DNA from: Marinobacter mangrovi
GTDB taxonomy: Bacteria; Pseudomonadota; Gammaproteobacteria; Pseudomonadales; Oleiphilaceae
Direction of reading: 5' to 3'
NCBI RefSeq assembly: GCF_016798325.1
Contig: NZ_JAERVO010000007.1
Location: 124,001-188,000, forward strand
DNA length: 64,000 nucleotides
Positions 53,662 to 62,953 of this stretch are shown here, piece after piece (within the stretch, counting starts at the first letter, position 1; the number at the start of each line of letters is the position of its first letter). The notes below the pieces were generated by a model. The model had not been told where the DNA came from. It saw only the letters and a program-made list of their open reading frames with translations, and searched no databases. The position numbers and the translations under genes are program-made.

Positions 53662-55205
53662 GTGCCGAACCCGTAACACCGCTACCCGACGCGGCCGACG
53701 ATGTGGTCCTGTCCGCCCGGCACGTGGCGAAGTCCTTCGGCAGCGTCCAGGCGCTGAAAACCGTCAACTTCGACGTGCATCGCGGCCAGGTGACCACCCT
53801 GTTCGGTGAGAACGGGGCCGGCAAGTCGACGCTGATGAAGATCCTGTCCGGCGTGATCCAGCCCACCTCCGGCGAGATCCTGCTGGAAGGCGAGCCGGTG
53901 AGTTTCGCCTCCACCACCGAAGCCCAGCGCCACGGTATTTCCATTATTCACCAGGAGCTGAGCCTGGCGCCCAACCTGAGCGTGCGCGACAACATTTTCA
54001 TGGGTCGCGAACTGGTCCGCCGCGGCGGTATCGACTACGCCGAGGAGGAACGCCAGACCCGCCTGCTGATGGAGGAACTGGACGAACCCATCGACCCGCG
54101 CACCCCGGTGGAAGACCTGCGCCTGGGGCAGCAGCAGATCGTCGAGATCGCCCGCGCCCTGTCCGTGAACTCGCGCATCCTGATCATGGACGAGCCCACC
54201 TCGGCGCTCAGCGCGTCGGAAGTGGAGGTGCTGTTCCGGGTGATCCGAGATCTCAAGAGCCGGGGCGTGTCCATTGTCTATATCTCCCACCACCTGGAAG
54301 AAGCGCTGCAGATCACCGATCACGCGGTGGTCCTGCGGGACGGCACCATGACCGCCTACGCCCGGCGCGAGGACATCGACCTGGAGTGGATCGTCCGCAA
54401 CATGGTGGGGGACAACTTCAACCTGGGCGAGCCGCCCACTGGTCACGCCTTTGGCGAAGTGGCCCTGTCCCTGGACCGGATTTCCGTGGCGGACACCGCC
54501 GTGCCGGAACGCCATGTGGTGGACCAGCTGTCCCTCGATGTGCGCGCCGGCGAGATCGTCTGCATCTACGGCCTGATGGGCGCCGGGCGGACGGAACTGT
54601 TCGAGAGCGTGGCCGGACGGGTGCCCATGGTGGGTGGTCAGGTGATGCTGGAAGGGCAGGACGTGTCCGGACTGAGCATCGCCGAGCGCATCGAGCGCGG
54701 CCTGGTGCTGGTGCCCGAGGATCGCCAGCGGGATGGCCTGGTGCAGACCATGTCGGTGGGCGAGAACCTGTCGCTGGCCAGCATCGGCGCGTTCACCCGG
54801 GGCGGGCTGACGTCGTCGCAACTGGAGCAGTCGGTGGTCGACGAGTCCATCCGCAACGTGCACATCAAGACCGACGGCGCCCAGGCGGGCATCGGGTCCC
54901 TGTCCGGGGGCAACCAGCAGAAGGTGGTGATCGGCAAGATGCTGGCCACCCACCCGCGCGTGGTGCTGCTGGACGAGCCCAGCCGCGGCATCGACATCGG
55001 CGCCAAGGCGGAGGTGTTCCGCCTGCTCGCCGAAGGCGCCGAGCAGGGGCTGGCCGTCGTCTATTCAACGTCGGAGGTGGGGGAGTGCCTCAGTATCGCC
55101 CATCGCATCATCGTCATGAGCCGTGGCCGCATCGCCGCGGAATTCGGGGCCGACGCCACCAAGGCCGAGATCATGGCCGCCTCCGGTGAGGCCGTCGTGG
55201 CGTGA
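53658..55205 (+). CDS. Sugar ABC transporter ATPase (RbsA/EryE-like)
   Basis: A 515-residue double ABC ATPase with an intact first half (GENGAGKST, LRLGQQQIVEIARAL, LIMDEPTSALSA) and the usual degenerate second Walker A (GLMGAGRTELFES) with LSGGNQQKVVIGK. It is typical of ribose, xylose and erythritol importers. It overlaps DUF2291 by 4 nt. Confidence 0.93.
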   Translation: MSAEPVTPLPDAADDVVLSARHVAKSFGSVQALKTVNFDVHRGQVTTLFGENGAGKSTLMKILSGVIQPTSGEILLEGEPVSFASTTEAQRHGISIIHQELSLAPNLSVRDNIFMGRELVRRGGIDYAEEERQTRLLMEELDEPIDPRTPVEDLRLGQQQIVEIARALSVNSRILIMDEPTSALSASEVEVLFRVIRDLKSRGVSIVYISHHLEEALQITDHAVVLRDGTMTAYARREDIDLEWIVRNMVGDNFNLGEPPTGHAFGEVALSLDRISVADTAVPERHVVDQLSLDVRAGEIVCIYGLMGAGRTELFESVAGRVPMVGGQVMLEGQDVSGLSIAERIERGLVLVPEDRQRDGLVQTMSVGENLSLASIGAFTRGGLTSSQLEQSVVDESIRNVHIKTDGAQAGIGSLSGGNQQKVVIGKMLATHPRVVLLDEPSRGIDIGAKAEVFRLLAEGAEQGLAVVYSTSEVGECLSIAHRIIVMSRGRIAAEFGADATKAEIMAASGEAVVA

Positions 55206-55230
55206 GCCTGACCGGTGCCGGGTTCAACGG

Positions 55231-55307
55231 CACGGCCTTGAGCGTTTCAAAAGCACAGCCCTGAGCGGTTTTAAATAACAACAGCCTTGAGCGGTTCTTT
55301 ATAACAA
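55231..55307 (+). repeat. Three ~24-nt imperfect tandem repeats between ATPase and permease genes
   Basis: GGCCTTGAGCG (55234), AGCCCTGAGCG (55257) and AGCCTTGAGCG (55282) start successive units, each ending in an AT-rich segment (TTTAAATAACAAC, CTTTATAACAA). The units sit in the 119-nt gap before the permease start. Confidence 0.7.
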
Positions 55308-55324
55308 AAGCGGAGTCCAGAACC

Positions 55325-56491
55325 ATGTCCGAAACCAGCCAAGCCGCCAGCCGCCCGGGAGGTCTGTTCTCCGGGGGGCAATTCGATCTGGGGCGCATGC
55401 TCCTGGAAGGCCGGGCGTTCTTCGCCCTGATCGCCATCATCCTGATTTTCTCGGCCCTGTCGCCGGTGTATTTCTCGACCAACAACTTCCTGACCATGTC
55501 GTCCCACGTGGCGATCTTCGGTTTGCTGTCGATCGGCATGCTGCTGGTGATCCTGACCGGCGGTATCGACCTGTCGGTGGGCTCCACGCTGGGGCTGGCG
55601 GGTGTCGTGGCGGGCTACCTGATGCAGGGCGTCCACCTGGATGCCTTTGGCGTGGTGCTCTATCCGCCGGTGTGGGTCGTGGTGATCCTGACCTGTGCGC
55701 TGGGGGCGTTTGTCGGCGCCATCAACGGCGTGCTGATCGCCTACTTCAAGGTGCCGGCCTTCGTGGCCACCCTCGGTCTGCTCTACGTGGCCCGCGGTGC
55801 GGCCCTGCTGATGACCAACGGCCTGACCTTCAACAACCTGGGCGGCTCTCCGGAGCTGGGCAATACCGGCTTTGACTGGCTCGGCTTCAACCGCCTGCTG
55901 GGCGTGCCCATCGGCGTCCTGGTGCTGGCGGCGGTCGCCATCCTGGTGATTGTGATGCTCAACCGCACGCCGTTCGGGCGCTGGGTCTATTCCACCGGCG
56001 GCAACGCGCGGGCCGCGGAGCTGTCCGGGGTGCCGGTCAAGCGGGTGCAGGTATCGGTCTACGTGCTGTCGGGGATCTGCGCGGCGATTGCCGGGCTGGT
56101 GCTGTCCTCCCAGCTGACCTCCGCCGGGCCGACGGCCGGGACCACCTATGAGCTGACCGCCATCGCCGGCGTGGTGATCGGTGGTGCGGCGCTGGCCGGC
56201 GGTCGGGGCAACGTGCGCGGCACGCTGTTGGGTGCCTTCGTGATCGGCTTCCTGTCCGACGGGCTGGTCATCATCGGCGTTTCGTCCTACTGGCAGACCG
56301 TGTTTACCGGCGCCGTCATCGTTCTCGCCGTGCTGCTCAACAGCATCCAGTACAAGGGCAAGGCCCGCAAGAAGCAGCCGCCCGCGGCGAAGGAAACGCC
56401 GTCATCGTCAACGTCCAACAGCTCTACACCGTCTTCGCAAGCTGTATCGTCTTCGCAAGAGAGTGCCCGGGAACAGGCAGTCGGGCACTGA
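55325..56491 (+). CDS. Sugar ABC transporter permease (RbsC-like)
   Basis: A 388-residue BPD_transp_2 permease with about ten helices. It contains GGIDLSVGSTLGLAGVVAGYLM, YFKVPAFVATLGLLYVARGAALL and FGRWVYSTGGNARAAELSGV. The C-terminal tail is unusual: a low-complexity Ser/Thr/Pro stretch (SSSTSNSSTPSSQAVSSSQE) of about 35 residues. Confidence 0.92.
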   Translation: MSETSQAASRPGGLFSGGQFDLGRMLLEGRAFFALIAIILIFSALSPVYFSTNNFLTMSSHVAIFGLLSIGMLLVILTGGIDLSVGSTLGLAGVVAGYLMQGVHLDAFGVVLYPPVWVVVILTCALGAFVGAINGVLIAYFKVPAFVATLGLLYVARGAALLMTNGLTFNNLGGSPELGNTGFDWLGFNRLLGVPIGVLVLAAVAILVIVMLNRTPFGRWVYSTGGNARAAELSGVPVKRVQVSVYVLSGICAAIAGLVLSSQLTSAGPTAGTTYELTAIAGVVIGGAALAGGRGNVRGTLLGAFVIGFLSDGLVIIGVSSYWQTVFTGAVIVLAVLLNSIQYKGKARKKQPPAAKETPSSSTSNSSTPSSQAVSSSQESAREQAVGH

Positions 56492-56548
56492 GCGGAATCC
56501 GTCGCCGGTCCGCCGGCATAACAATCATAAGAGAAAGGTGATCCCATT

Positions 56549-57505
56549 ATGTTGATTACAGCAAAGCGCCTGCTGATCGCCGCCGCGTTTGCGACGTCCG
56601 CACTGTTCGCGTCCGTCGCATCGGCCCAGGATCAGGGACTCATTTCCATCATTGTGAACGACACGTCCAACCCCTACTGGTTCACCGAGGGCAAGGTCGC
56701 CAAGGCCACCGCGGAAGATCTGGGTTACACGGCCAACGTCAGCTCCCACAAGGGCGACACCAACACCGAAAGCAACCAGATCGATACCGCCATCACCAAC
56801 CAGGCCAAGGCCATCATTCTCGATCCGGCCAACGCCAACGGTTCCGTCGGCGCCGTGCGCAAGGCGGTGGATGCGGGCATCCCGGTGTTTATCGTCAACG
56901 CCGAAATCAACAAGCAGGGCCTGGCCAAGGCCCAGCTCGTGTCCAACAACGCTCAGGGCGCGGCTCTCGGTGCCCAGCAATGGGTGCAGAGCGTGGGTGA
57001 CGAAGCCAAATACGTGGAACTGAAAGGCGCGCCGTCCGACAACAACGCGGCCACCCGTTCCAACGGCTACAAGACGGTCCTGAGCCAGTATCCGAGCCTG
57101 GAAAAAGTGGGCGGCGATGTCGCCAACTGGGACCGCACCCAGGGCTACAACAAGATGCAGAGTATGCTGCAGGCCCATCCGAACATCGACGGCGTGATCA
57201 GTGGCAACGACGAAATGGCGCTGGGCGCCATCGCAGCCCTGAAGGAAGCCGGCAAGCTGGACGACGTCGTCGTTGGCGGCTTCGACGGCTCACCGGATGC
57301 GGTGGATGCGGTCAAAGCGGGCGAACTGGCCTACACCGTCCTGCAGCCGGTCGCCATCTTCTCCGCCGAAGCGGTGCATCAGGCGGACCACTTCATCAAG
57401 ACCGGCAAGACCGGTGTGGATCATGAAAAGCAGCTGTTCGACTGCGCCCTGGTCACGCCGGACAATGTGGATGACTACACCTCCGCCTTCGTGCTGAAGC
57501 AGTAA
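56549..57505 (+). CDS. Sugar ABC transporter binding protein (RbsB-like), probable tetritol binder
   Basis: A 318-residue periplasmic-binding protein with a signal peptide (MLITAKRLLIAAAFATSALFASVASAQ). The Peripla_BP_4 fold is seen in SIIVNDTSNPYWFTEGKVAKA, AIILDPANANGSVGAVRKAVDAGIPVF and VISGNDEMALGAIAALKEAG. Context suggests erythritol or threitol as ligand. A 57-nt gap separates it from the permease. Confidence 0.9.
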   Translation: MLITAKRLLIAAAFATSALFASVASAQDQGLISIIVNDTSNPYWFTEGKVAKATAEDLGYTANVSSHKGDTNTESNQIDTAITNQAKAIILDPANANGSVGAVRKAVDAGIPVFIVNAEINKQGLAKAQLVSNNAQGAALGAQQWVQSVGDEAKYVELKGAPSDNNAATRSNGYKTVLSQYPSLEKVGGDVANWDRTQGYNKMQSMLQAHPNIDGVISGNDEMALGAIAALKEAGKLDDVVVGGFDGSPDAVDAVKAGELAYTVLQPVAIFSAEAVHQADHFIKTGKTGVDHEKQLFDCALVTPDNVDDYTSAFVLKQ

Positions 57506-57520
57506 AACGCTGAGCCATGG

Positions 57521-57557
57521 AAAAAGCCCGGACGTCGGCTGACGCCCGGGCTTTTTT
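57521..57557. terminator. Bidirectional terminator between the binding-protein and cyclodeaminase genes
   Basis: AAAAAGCCCGG on the left and CCCGGGCTTTTTT on the right form a strong stem with A/T runs on both sides. It serves both convergent transcripts. Confidence 0.85.
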
Positions 57558-57574
57558 AATCCCGCCGGAAAAAC

Positions 57575-58546
57575 TCAGCGGGCGGCGTGGTTCTCCCACA
57601 CCAGGATCGCCGCCGCCAGGTCCTCCAGCGACACACCGACGGACTTGAACAGCGAAATGGCGTCATCCCGGGTGCGGCCGGGATGCGCGCCATTCGCCAG
57701 TTCAGACAACTCGGCTTTGATGGCGCCCATATCGAAACGCCCTTCGTTGACCGCATGATGCAGGTCGCCGGCTTCGCCTCTGGCACCGGCGTGGGAATCC
57801 ACAAACACCTCGGCTTTCTCGACGCAGGCGCTATCTGTCTCCCGCATGTCGGGGCGGAATGCGCCCACCAGGTCCACATGGGTGCCCGGCCGTAACCATT
57901 CGCCCCGGATGATCGGCTGTGTGGACAGGGTCGCCGCACTGACGATATCCGCACCGGCTACCGCGCTGGCGAGATCTTCCGTGGCTTTGACCGACGCTAA
58001 CGGCACCTGCCCACCGGAGTAGCCGACATAGTCCGCCGCCAAGGCGCGGGCCTTGTCCAGATTTCGGCCATAGACCACCACGTTGCGGATGGGCCGGACG
58101 GCCGCATGGGCCTCGATCAGCATGGGCGCCAGCTTGCCGGTGCCGACCACAACCAGTGTTTCAGCGTTTTTCCGGGCGAGGTAGCGCGCGGCGAGGGCTG
58201 AGGCCGCTGCGGTGCGGCGCCGGGTCAGCTCGCTGCCGTCGATGCAAGCCAACGGCTGGCCGGTAGCGCCGTCACTCAACAGGTATACGCCGCTGATAGC
58301 GGGCAGGTCCTTGTCGGCGTTCTGGGGAAAGACGTTCACCATCTTCACCCCGAGATAGCCCGGTGACTGGTCGGCATCCTCCCAGGCGGGCATCAGCAGC
58401 ATGGTGGCCTCGCCGTCTGCGCGATGGACCGCGTGGTGATGGCGAGGCGGCGTTTCGATGCCCCCGGTGAAGGCCCGGTCGAGCCGATCCACCAGTTCGG
58501 TCCAGGGCAGGGCCCGGGCGACGTCGTCTTTGGTGAGTATGTCCAT
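57575..58546 (-). CDS. Ornithine cyclodeaminase / mu-crystallin family enzyme
   Basis: A 323-residue protein from the ATG at 58546; the open frame continues upstream but lacks features. It has MDILTKDDVARALPWTELVDRL, GVYLLSDGATGQPLACIDGSELTRRRTAAASALAARYLA and the NAD(P) fold VVGTGKLAPMLIEAHAAV. Family members are ornithine cyclodeaminases or ketimine/piperideine-carboxylate reductases. The substrate cannot be read from the sequence. A MocR-like operator lies upstream. Confidence 0.8.
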   Translation of the reverse strand: MDILTKDDVARALPWTELVDRLDRAFTGGIETPPRHHHAVHRADGEATMLLMPAWEDADQSPGYLGVKMVNVFPQNADKDLPAISGVYLLSDGATGQPLACIDGSELTRRRTAAASALAARYLARKNAETLVVVGTGKLAPMLIEAHAAVRPIRNVVVYGRNLDKARALAADYVGYSGGQVPLASVKATEDLASAVAGADIVSAATLSTQPIIRGEWLRPGTHVDLVGAFRPDMRETDSACVEKAEVFVDSHAGARGEAGDLHHAVNEGRFDMGAIKAELSELANGAHPGRTRDDAISLFKSVGVSLEDLAAAILVWENHAAR

Positions 58547-58624
58547 GAGCCGGGCTCCGCCGGAAAAGTGAGTGAAACCAACAGCAAAGATAGTCGCCCG
58601 TCCGGCCGACGTCAGGTTAATGTC

Positions 58625-58663
58625 AACTGTACCGGTCACAGTTCCCGTTTCAGGGGCAACTGT
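58625..58663. promoter_or_regulatory. MocR-like operator candidate
   Basis: An AACTGT-ACCGGTC-ACAGTT inverted repeat (58625-58643) with a third AACTGT at 58658, 33 nt from the first. MocR/GntR aminotransferase-like regulators often bind paired sites of this type. It stands between the cyclodeaminase gene and the DUF1127 gene. Confidence 0.5.
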
Positions 58664-58797
58664 TCCGCTTTCTATTCCCTCACCTGTATCTGCCGAAAAA
58701 TTGCTCAATTTCCGATCATGAACCCGTCGGCACACACCCGCCCATGAGGACCGCGGGTGTGGCCTGGAATCACGTTCAACCCGAGGGGGCAATGATC

Positions 58798-58968
58798 ATG
58801 GCAACTCAAATCGCACACACGCTCAAACTCTGGCAGCGCCGGGCGGCGTCTCGGCGTGCCATGCGTCAACACATGCTCTGGAGCGACATCTCGGTGATCG
58901 AGCGGGATCTGGGCATGGCGCCGGGCAGTCTCAACCGGGAAGCGCACAAGCCGTTCTGGATGGAATGA
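58798..58968 (+). CDS. DUF1127-type small basic protein
   Basis: A 56-residue protein from the ATG at 58798 (GAGGGGG 8-9 nt upstream; another ATG at 58792 is too close). The LKLWQRRAASRRAMRQHMLWS helix and IERDLGM segment fit DUF1127. Small Arg-rich DUF1127 proteins have been linked to RNA and phosphate/carbon physiology in alphaproteobacteria; the role here is unknown. Confidence 0.7.
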   Translation: MATQIAHTLKLWQRRAASRRAMRQHMLWSDISVIERDLGMAPGSLNREAHKPFWME

Positions 58969-58973
58969 GGCGT

Positions 58974-59717
58974 TCAGCCCATCAGGCCCTTGCCCACCAG
59001 CAGGCAGCCGGACACGAGCAGTAACCCCCGGCAGATGCGGATGAAGGTGGCGCCGTCGAAGCGCTTCTGGATCACGTAGCCGAGCTGGATGCCGATCAGC
59101 GCGGCGGGCAGCAGGCACAAAGACACCCAGAGCAGCCGTTCTTCCCAGAAACCGTTGAGCTGGTAGGGGACGACCTTGGTCAGGTTCATCATGCCGAACA
59201 GGACCGCGGCCGTCCCCAGCCACGGCATCTTGTCGAGCTGGCGTCCCAGGAAGTAGACGCTGATCGGCGGGCCGCCGGCGTGGATCAGCGTGCTGGTCAG
59301 GCCCGAGATCGCCCCCCAGAACCAGCCAGCGCTCTGGAACCGCCGCAGCCAGCCGGCCAGGTTCTGCCAGCTGGCGAAGAGGATAGACACCGCCCCGGTG
59401 ATCAGCTCCAGCCGGTCGGTGGATAACTCGCCCATCACCACGCCGCCGATTGCGATGCCCACGATCACCGCCGGCGCCAGCCGGATCAGGTCGGCCTTTG
59501 ACGCATGCCGCCAGTACAGGTGAATGGCGCGCACATCCATGAACAGCAGCACCGGCAACATGATCACGGTGGCCGCGGGCAAAGGAATGGCGAGGGCCAT
59601 CAGTGGCACGGCCAACACGCCGGCGCCGCCGGCAAAGCCGGATTTGGAAATCCCGGTCAGAATGACGCCGATGACGGCGAGGATCCAGAATAGCGGCGTG
59701 TCGAAGGGCGGTGCCAT
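58974..59717 (-). CDS. TauE/SafE-family membrane exporter
   Basis: A 247-residue polytopic protein (about eight helices) with the family start GVILTGISKSGFAGGAGVLAVPLMAL and the repeat motif GAISGLTSTLIHAGGPPISVYF. TauE/SafE proteins export sulfite or organosulfonates, but many have no known substrate. The ATG at 59717 has no clear ribosome site. Confidence 0.85.
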   Translation of the reverse strand: MAPPFDTPLFWILAVIGVILTGISKSGFAGGAGVLAVPLMALAIPLPAATVIMLPVLLFMDVRAIHLYWRHASKADLIRLAPAVIVGIAIGGVVMGELSTDRLELITGAVSILFASWQNLAGWLRRFQSAGWFWGAISGLTSTLIHAGGPPISVYFLGRQLDKMPWLGTAAVLFGMMNLTKVVPYQLNGFWEERLLWVSLCLLPAALIGIQLGYVIQKRFDGATFIRICRGLLLVSGCLLVGKGLMG

Positions 59718-59782
59718 GCAGGAGTCTCGGGCTGTGAACGCAAGCCCGTTATCCTGCGACAGCGGCCAGTGCTTGTCCAATT

Positions 59783-61819
59783 TCAGTGATTTAGACCCAG
59801 CACCTCGTCGCTGGGCGCCGGGCGGGCGAAGAAGTAGCCCTGGCCCAAATCGCATTTCATGGCGGCGAGAATCCGGGCCTGCTCGCCCGTCTCGATACCT
59901 TCGGCGGTGACCCGCAGATCGTGAGCCTTGGCAATGGCAATCACCGCGCGCACCAGCGTGGCGCCCCGCTCGCTCTCCAGGTCATCGATGAAGATCTTGT
60001 CGATCTTGAGTTCGTCCACCATCAGGTGCTGCAGGTAGCTCAGCGAGGAGTAGCCGGTCCCGAAATCGTCAATGCTGACCTCAATGCCCATCTGGCGCAG
60101 GTCGTCCATGATGGCGGTGGTGGTCCGGCGCATTTCCATGACGATGCCTTCGGTGATTTCCAGCTGCAACGACCGGGCCGGAATCTGGTAGGTCTGGAGC
60201 AGGTCCCGGATAAAATCGGACAGCGCTGTGTCGGAAAAGTGCTTGGCGGTGATGTTGACGGCAATCACCGGCTCCGGTTTGCCCTGACGAATGGATTCGG
60301 CAATCAGCTCCGCCACCCGGGTCAGCACGTAGCGGTCCAGTTTCTGACCCAGCGCCGATCGCTCGGCAATCGGGACGAACAGGGCCGGCGAGATCGCTCC
60401 CTGCCGCGGGTGCGTCCAGCGCACCAATGCTTCGTAACCGTGGATCCGGCCGGTGGCCAGATCGAACTTGGGCTGCAAGTGGACGTCAATGGCGCGGGTG
60501 TCGATGGCCTCCTTGAGTCCCTGCTCGATATCCATCTGGCGGCGCAGGTCTTCGTGGTATTCGGGGTTGAAGTAGCTGTAGGCCAGGCCATGGTCCCGGG
60601 CATCCTTCGCCGCTGACGACGCCATCAGCAACAGGGTGTCCAGGGCCCGGGTATCGTGTGGATAGAGGGCGATACCGCAGGTGGTGTCCAGCCGAATCTG
60701 CTCGCCATGGATGGTGTACGCCGCTTCCAGCGTCAGAACCACCTGGTTGGCGAGCGATTGGGCCTCATCCTGGTCGATCACCGGTGCCATCACCACGAAA
60801 TCGTCGCTGGTCACGCGGCCACACAGGTTGGCCCGGTCCAGTCCCAACCGGAGACGACGGGCGGCCTCGGCCATGATCAGGTCGCCGGACTCGAACCCGT
60901 ACTGCTGGGTAATGCGTTCAAACTGGCTGCAGTCAATGTGCAGCAACGCGTAGCGCCGCCCCGGCTGAATCCAGGCGGCAAGGGCGTCGCTGTAAGCCTG
61001 CTTGTTCAGGAAGCCGGTCACCGGATCGTGACTTTGCAGGTACAGGGCCTGCTCGACAGCAGCCTCCTGCTGGGAAATGTCGATGCCAAAGCCCTGGAGT
61101 TCCGGCGGCTCGCTGTTGCCGGATTCCACACGTTTGAACGACCAATCGACCAGGGCGCCGCTGTCCTGCGCCTTCATCGTGACCTTGATGTTGACCTCAC
61201 CCAGGTCGTCACTGGAGCGGAACATTTGCGCCAGCAGATACGGCAACTGGTGCTCCGCATCGTCGGCGATCGACGTCAACGGAATACCCATCAACGCGTC
61301 GTGCTGGACACCCACCACCTGGGAAAAGGAGGCATTGGCGAAGGTGATGCGCAGCTTGCTGTCCAGCCGGCAGATCAACTGCTTCTGGCTCTCGACGATG
61401 TCCCGATAGCGCTCTTCCGCCTCGCCCAGTTGGCGCAAGACCGCGTTGTAGCTGGTCAGGTCGTGGCAGATCCCGATGAAATTGCGGTGACCTTCGTGGA
61501 GGGCTTCGCCCACGGACAGATGCAGCGGGAAGGTCGAGCCGTCCTTGTGCCGGCCTTCGACCTCGCGGCCGACGCCGATGATCCGGGCCGGGCAACCCTG
61601 CAGGTAATTCTGGAGGTAGCCGTCGTGGTGCCGGGCCACGTACTCGGGCATCAGACACTTCACGTTCTGGCCGATCACTTCGTCCCGACGGTAGCCGAAC
61701 AGGCGCTCCGCCGCGCTGTTGAAGCTGGTAATAATGCCCGCCTCGTCAATGGTAATGATACCGTCGACGGCGGCTTCGAGCAGGGTGGAATAGAGGTCTC
61801 CGAGTTCAGACAGTCTCAT
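59783..61819 (-). CDS. PAS-PAS-GGDEF-EAL cyclic-di-GMP protein, probably a phosphodiesterase
   Basis: A 678-residue protein: PAS 1 (about 8-120), PAS 2 (about 135-250), GGDEF (about 260-415) and EAL (about 430-675). The GGDEF signature is degenerate (RVTSDDFVVM, residues 336-344), so cyclase activity is unlikely. EAL is intact (GYEALVRW at 461-468; DDFGTGYSSLSYLQHL; ELKIDKIFIDDL). No membrane helix is present, so it senses a cytoplasmic signal through PAS. Confidence 0.9.
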   Translation of the reverse strand: MRLSELGDLYSTLLEAAVDGIITIDEAGIITSFNSAAERLFGYRRDEVIGQNVKCLMPEYVARHHDGYLQNYLQGCPARIIGVGREVEGRHKDGSTFPLHLSVGEALHEGHRNFIGICHDLTSYNAVLRQLGEAEERYRDIVESQKQLICRLDSKLRITFANASFSQVVGVQHDALMGIPLTSIADDAEHQLPYLLAQMFRSSDDLGEVNIKVTMKAQDSGALVDWSFKRVESGNSEPPELQGFGIDISQQEAAVEQALYLQSHDPVTGFLNKQAYSDALAAWIQPGRRYALLHIDCSQFERITQQYGFESGDLIMAEAARRLRLGLDRANLCGRVTSDDFVVMAPVIDQDEAQSLANQVVLTLEAAYTIHGEQIRLDTTCGIALYPHDTRALDTLLLMASSAAKDARDHGLAYSYFNPEYHEDLRRQMDIEQGLKEAIDTRAIDVHLQPKFDLATGRIHGYEALVRWTHPRQGAISPALFVPIAERSALGQKLDRYVLTRVAELIAESIRQGKPEPVIAVNITAKHFSDTALSDFIRDLLQTYQIPARSLQLEITEGIVMEMRRTTTAIMDDLRQMGIEVSIDDFGTGYSSLSYLQHLMVDELKIDKIFIDDLESERGATLVRAVIAIAKAHDLRVTAEGIETGEQARILAAMKCDLGQGYFFARPAPSDEVLGLNH

Positions 61820-62105
61820 GGTGCCATCATGCCTCTCACAGGATCCGCAATCGGGATCATGTCATTCCCTGGCGCCGCACAGGTCACCCATGAGTTGGAT
61901 GATCTGGCGCCGCGCACCACATCGCATCCAGCAATGGCCGATCAGCTCTCGATCAGTTAAATGCCTTCATCAATTTTACGAGCCGAACCAGAGCGTTGAA
62001 TGGCTCTATGAACGGACTCGGAGGTTCACCTCCCTATTTTAGACCCTCCCGCAACATTGCGCAGGGATGGGCACGATAATCGGCCCAATTGAATGGTTAT
62101 ATGAC

Positions 62106-62930
62106 TCATTGCGCCATGCTGGCAGCTTCGTCGTCTGACTCTTGGGGCGGTTGCCAGGGATCCAGCAGGCCGATCTGGCCGATACCGGGCAGCTTGATGC
62201 CCAACGCCAGCGGGTCAATCCCGAAAGACAACCCCAGCAGATTGATTTCCAGGCCCTCATGAACGCTGGCCAGCAGACCGGCGTAGCCGAACGCCGAGAC
62301 CTGGAATCCGGAATCCGACGGTGTCTGGGCGACAAACGGCGCTTCCAGGTAGTCCTTGCCGATGGCGATGTTGGGTAGGGCCACGTCCAGGCCGGGTACA
62401 TGACGAATCACCCAGGCGGTAAACGTGTTGCTGTTGGGGCCGGGCCAGGCGTCGTACTCGTAGCGGTAGGGGTAGCTGGCGACGGCTTTCTTGATGGCTG
62501 GAATCAGCTTGCCGGCCTGTGGGCCCCGGATGTCGGCCAACAGGGTCGGCTCGTTACCGTACCAGGCCCGGTCGGGCAGGCCCGGGCCGGAGCGCACCTT
62601 GTCCTGGCGCCAGCCGGTGACCTCGTGCACCTCGTAGGTGTCGGCGTGGGCGGCCTTGGTGGCAATCCAGGTATGCACCGCAAAGTAGCCGCGCCAACTG
62701 AACGCCCGCGCCGCATAGACCTGCACGATGGCTTCGGGCGCCTGTTCCGGGGCGGGCGCTTGCCCACTGCTGGAGCGGTCCGCCGTGTGCCAGTCCTGCG
62801 AGGCATTCAGCCCGCTGCAGGCGGCCATGAATAACGGGCCAGCGAGCAGGGCCGTCAGCATGACGATGAGGCGGAGGCTCCAGCGGGCACTGTGTTTTAC
62901 GGTCTGATGCATGGGGTGATCCGTTGGCAC
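62106..62930 (-). CDS. DUF3750 family lipoprotein
   Basis: About 274 residues, or 268 from a second ATG at 62912. The lipobox is GPLFMAACSGL. The domain runs from QVYAARAFSWRGYFAVHTWIATKAA to NTFTAWVIRHVPGLDVALPNIAIGKDY, which fits DUF3750. The Cys/His/Asn layout recalls a papain-like fold, but that is a guess; function is unknown. Confidence 0.8.
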   Translation of the reverse strand: MPTDHPMHQTVKHSARWSLRLIVMLTALLAGPLFMAACSGLNASQDWHTADRSSSGQAPAPEQAPEAIVQVYAARAFSWRGYFAVHTWIATKAAHADTYEVHEVTGWRQDKVRSGPGLPDRAWYGNEPTLLADIRGPQAGKLIPAIKKAVASYPYRYEYDAWPGPNSNTFTAWVIRHVPGLDVALPNIAIGKDYLEAPFVAQTPSDSGFQVSAFGYAGLLASVHEGLEINLLGLSFGIDPLALGIKLPGIGQIGLLDPWQPPQESDDEAASMAQ

Positions 62931-62953
62931 ATGGAAGACTCAGATCAAGCGAG

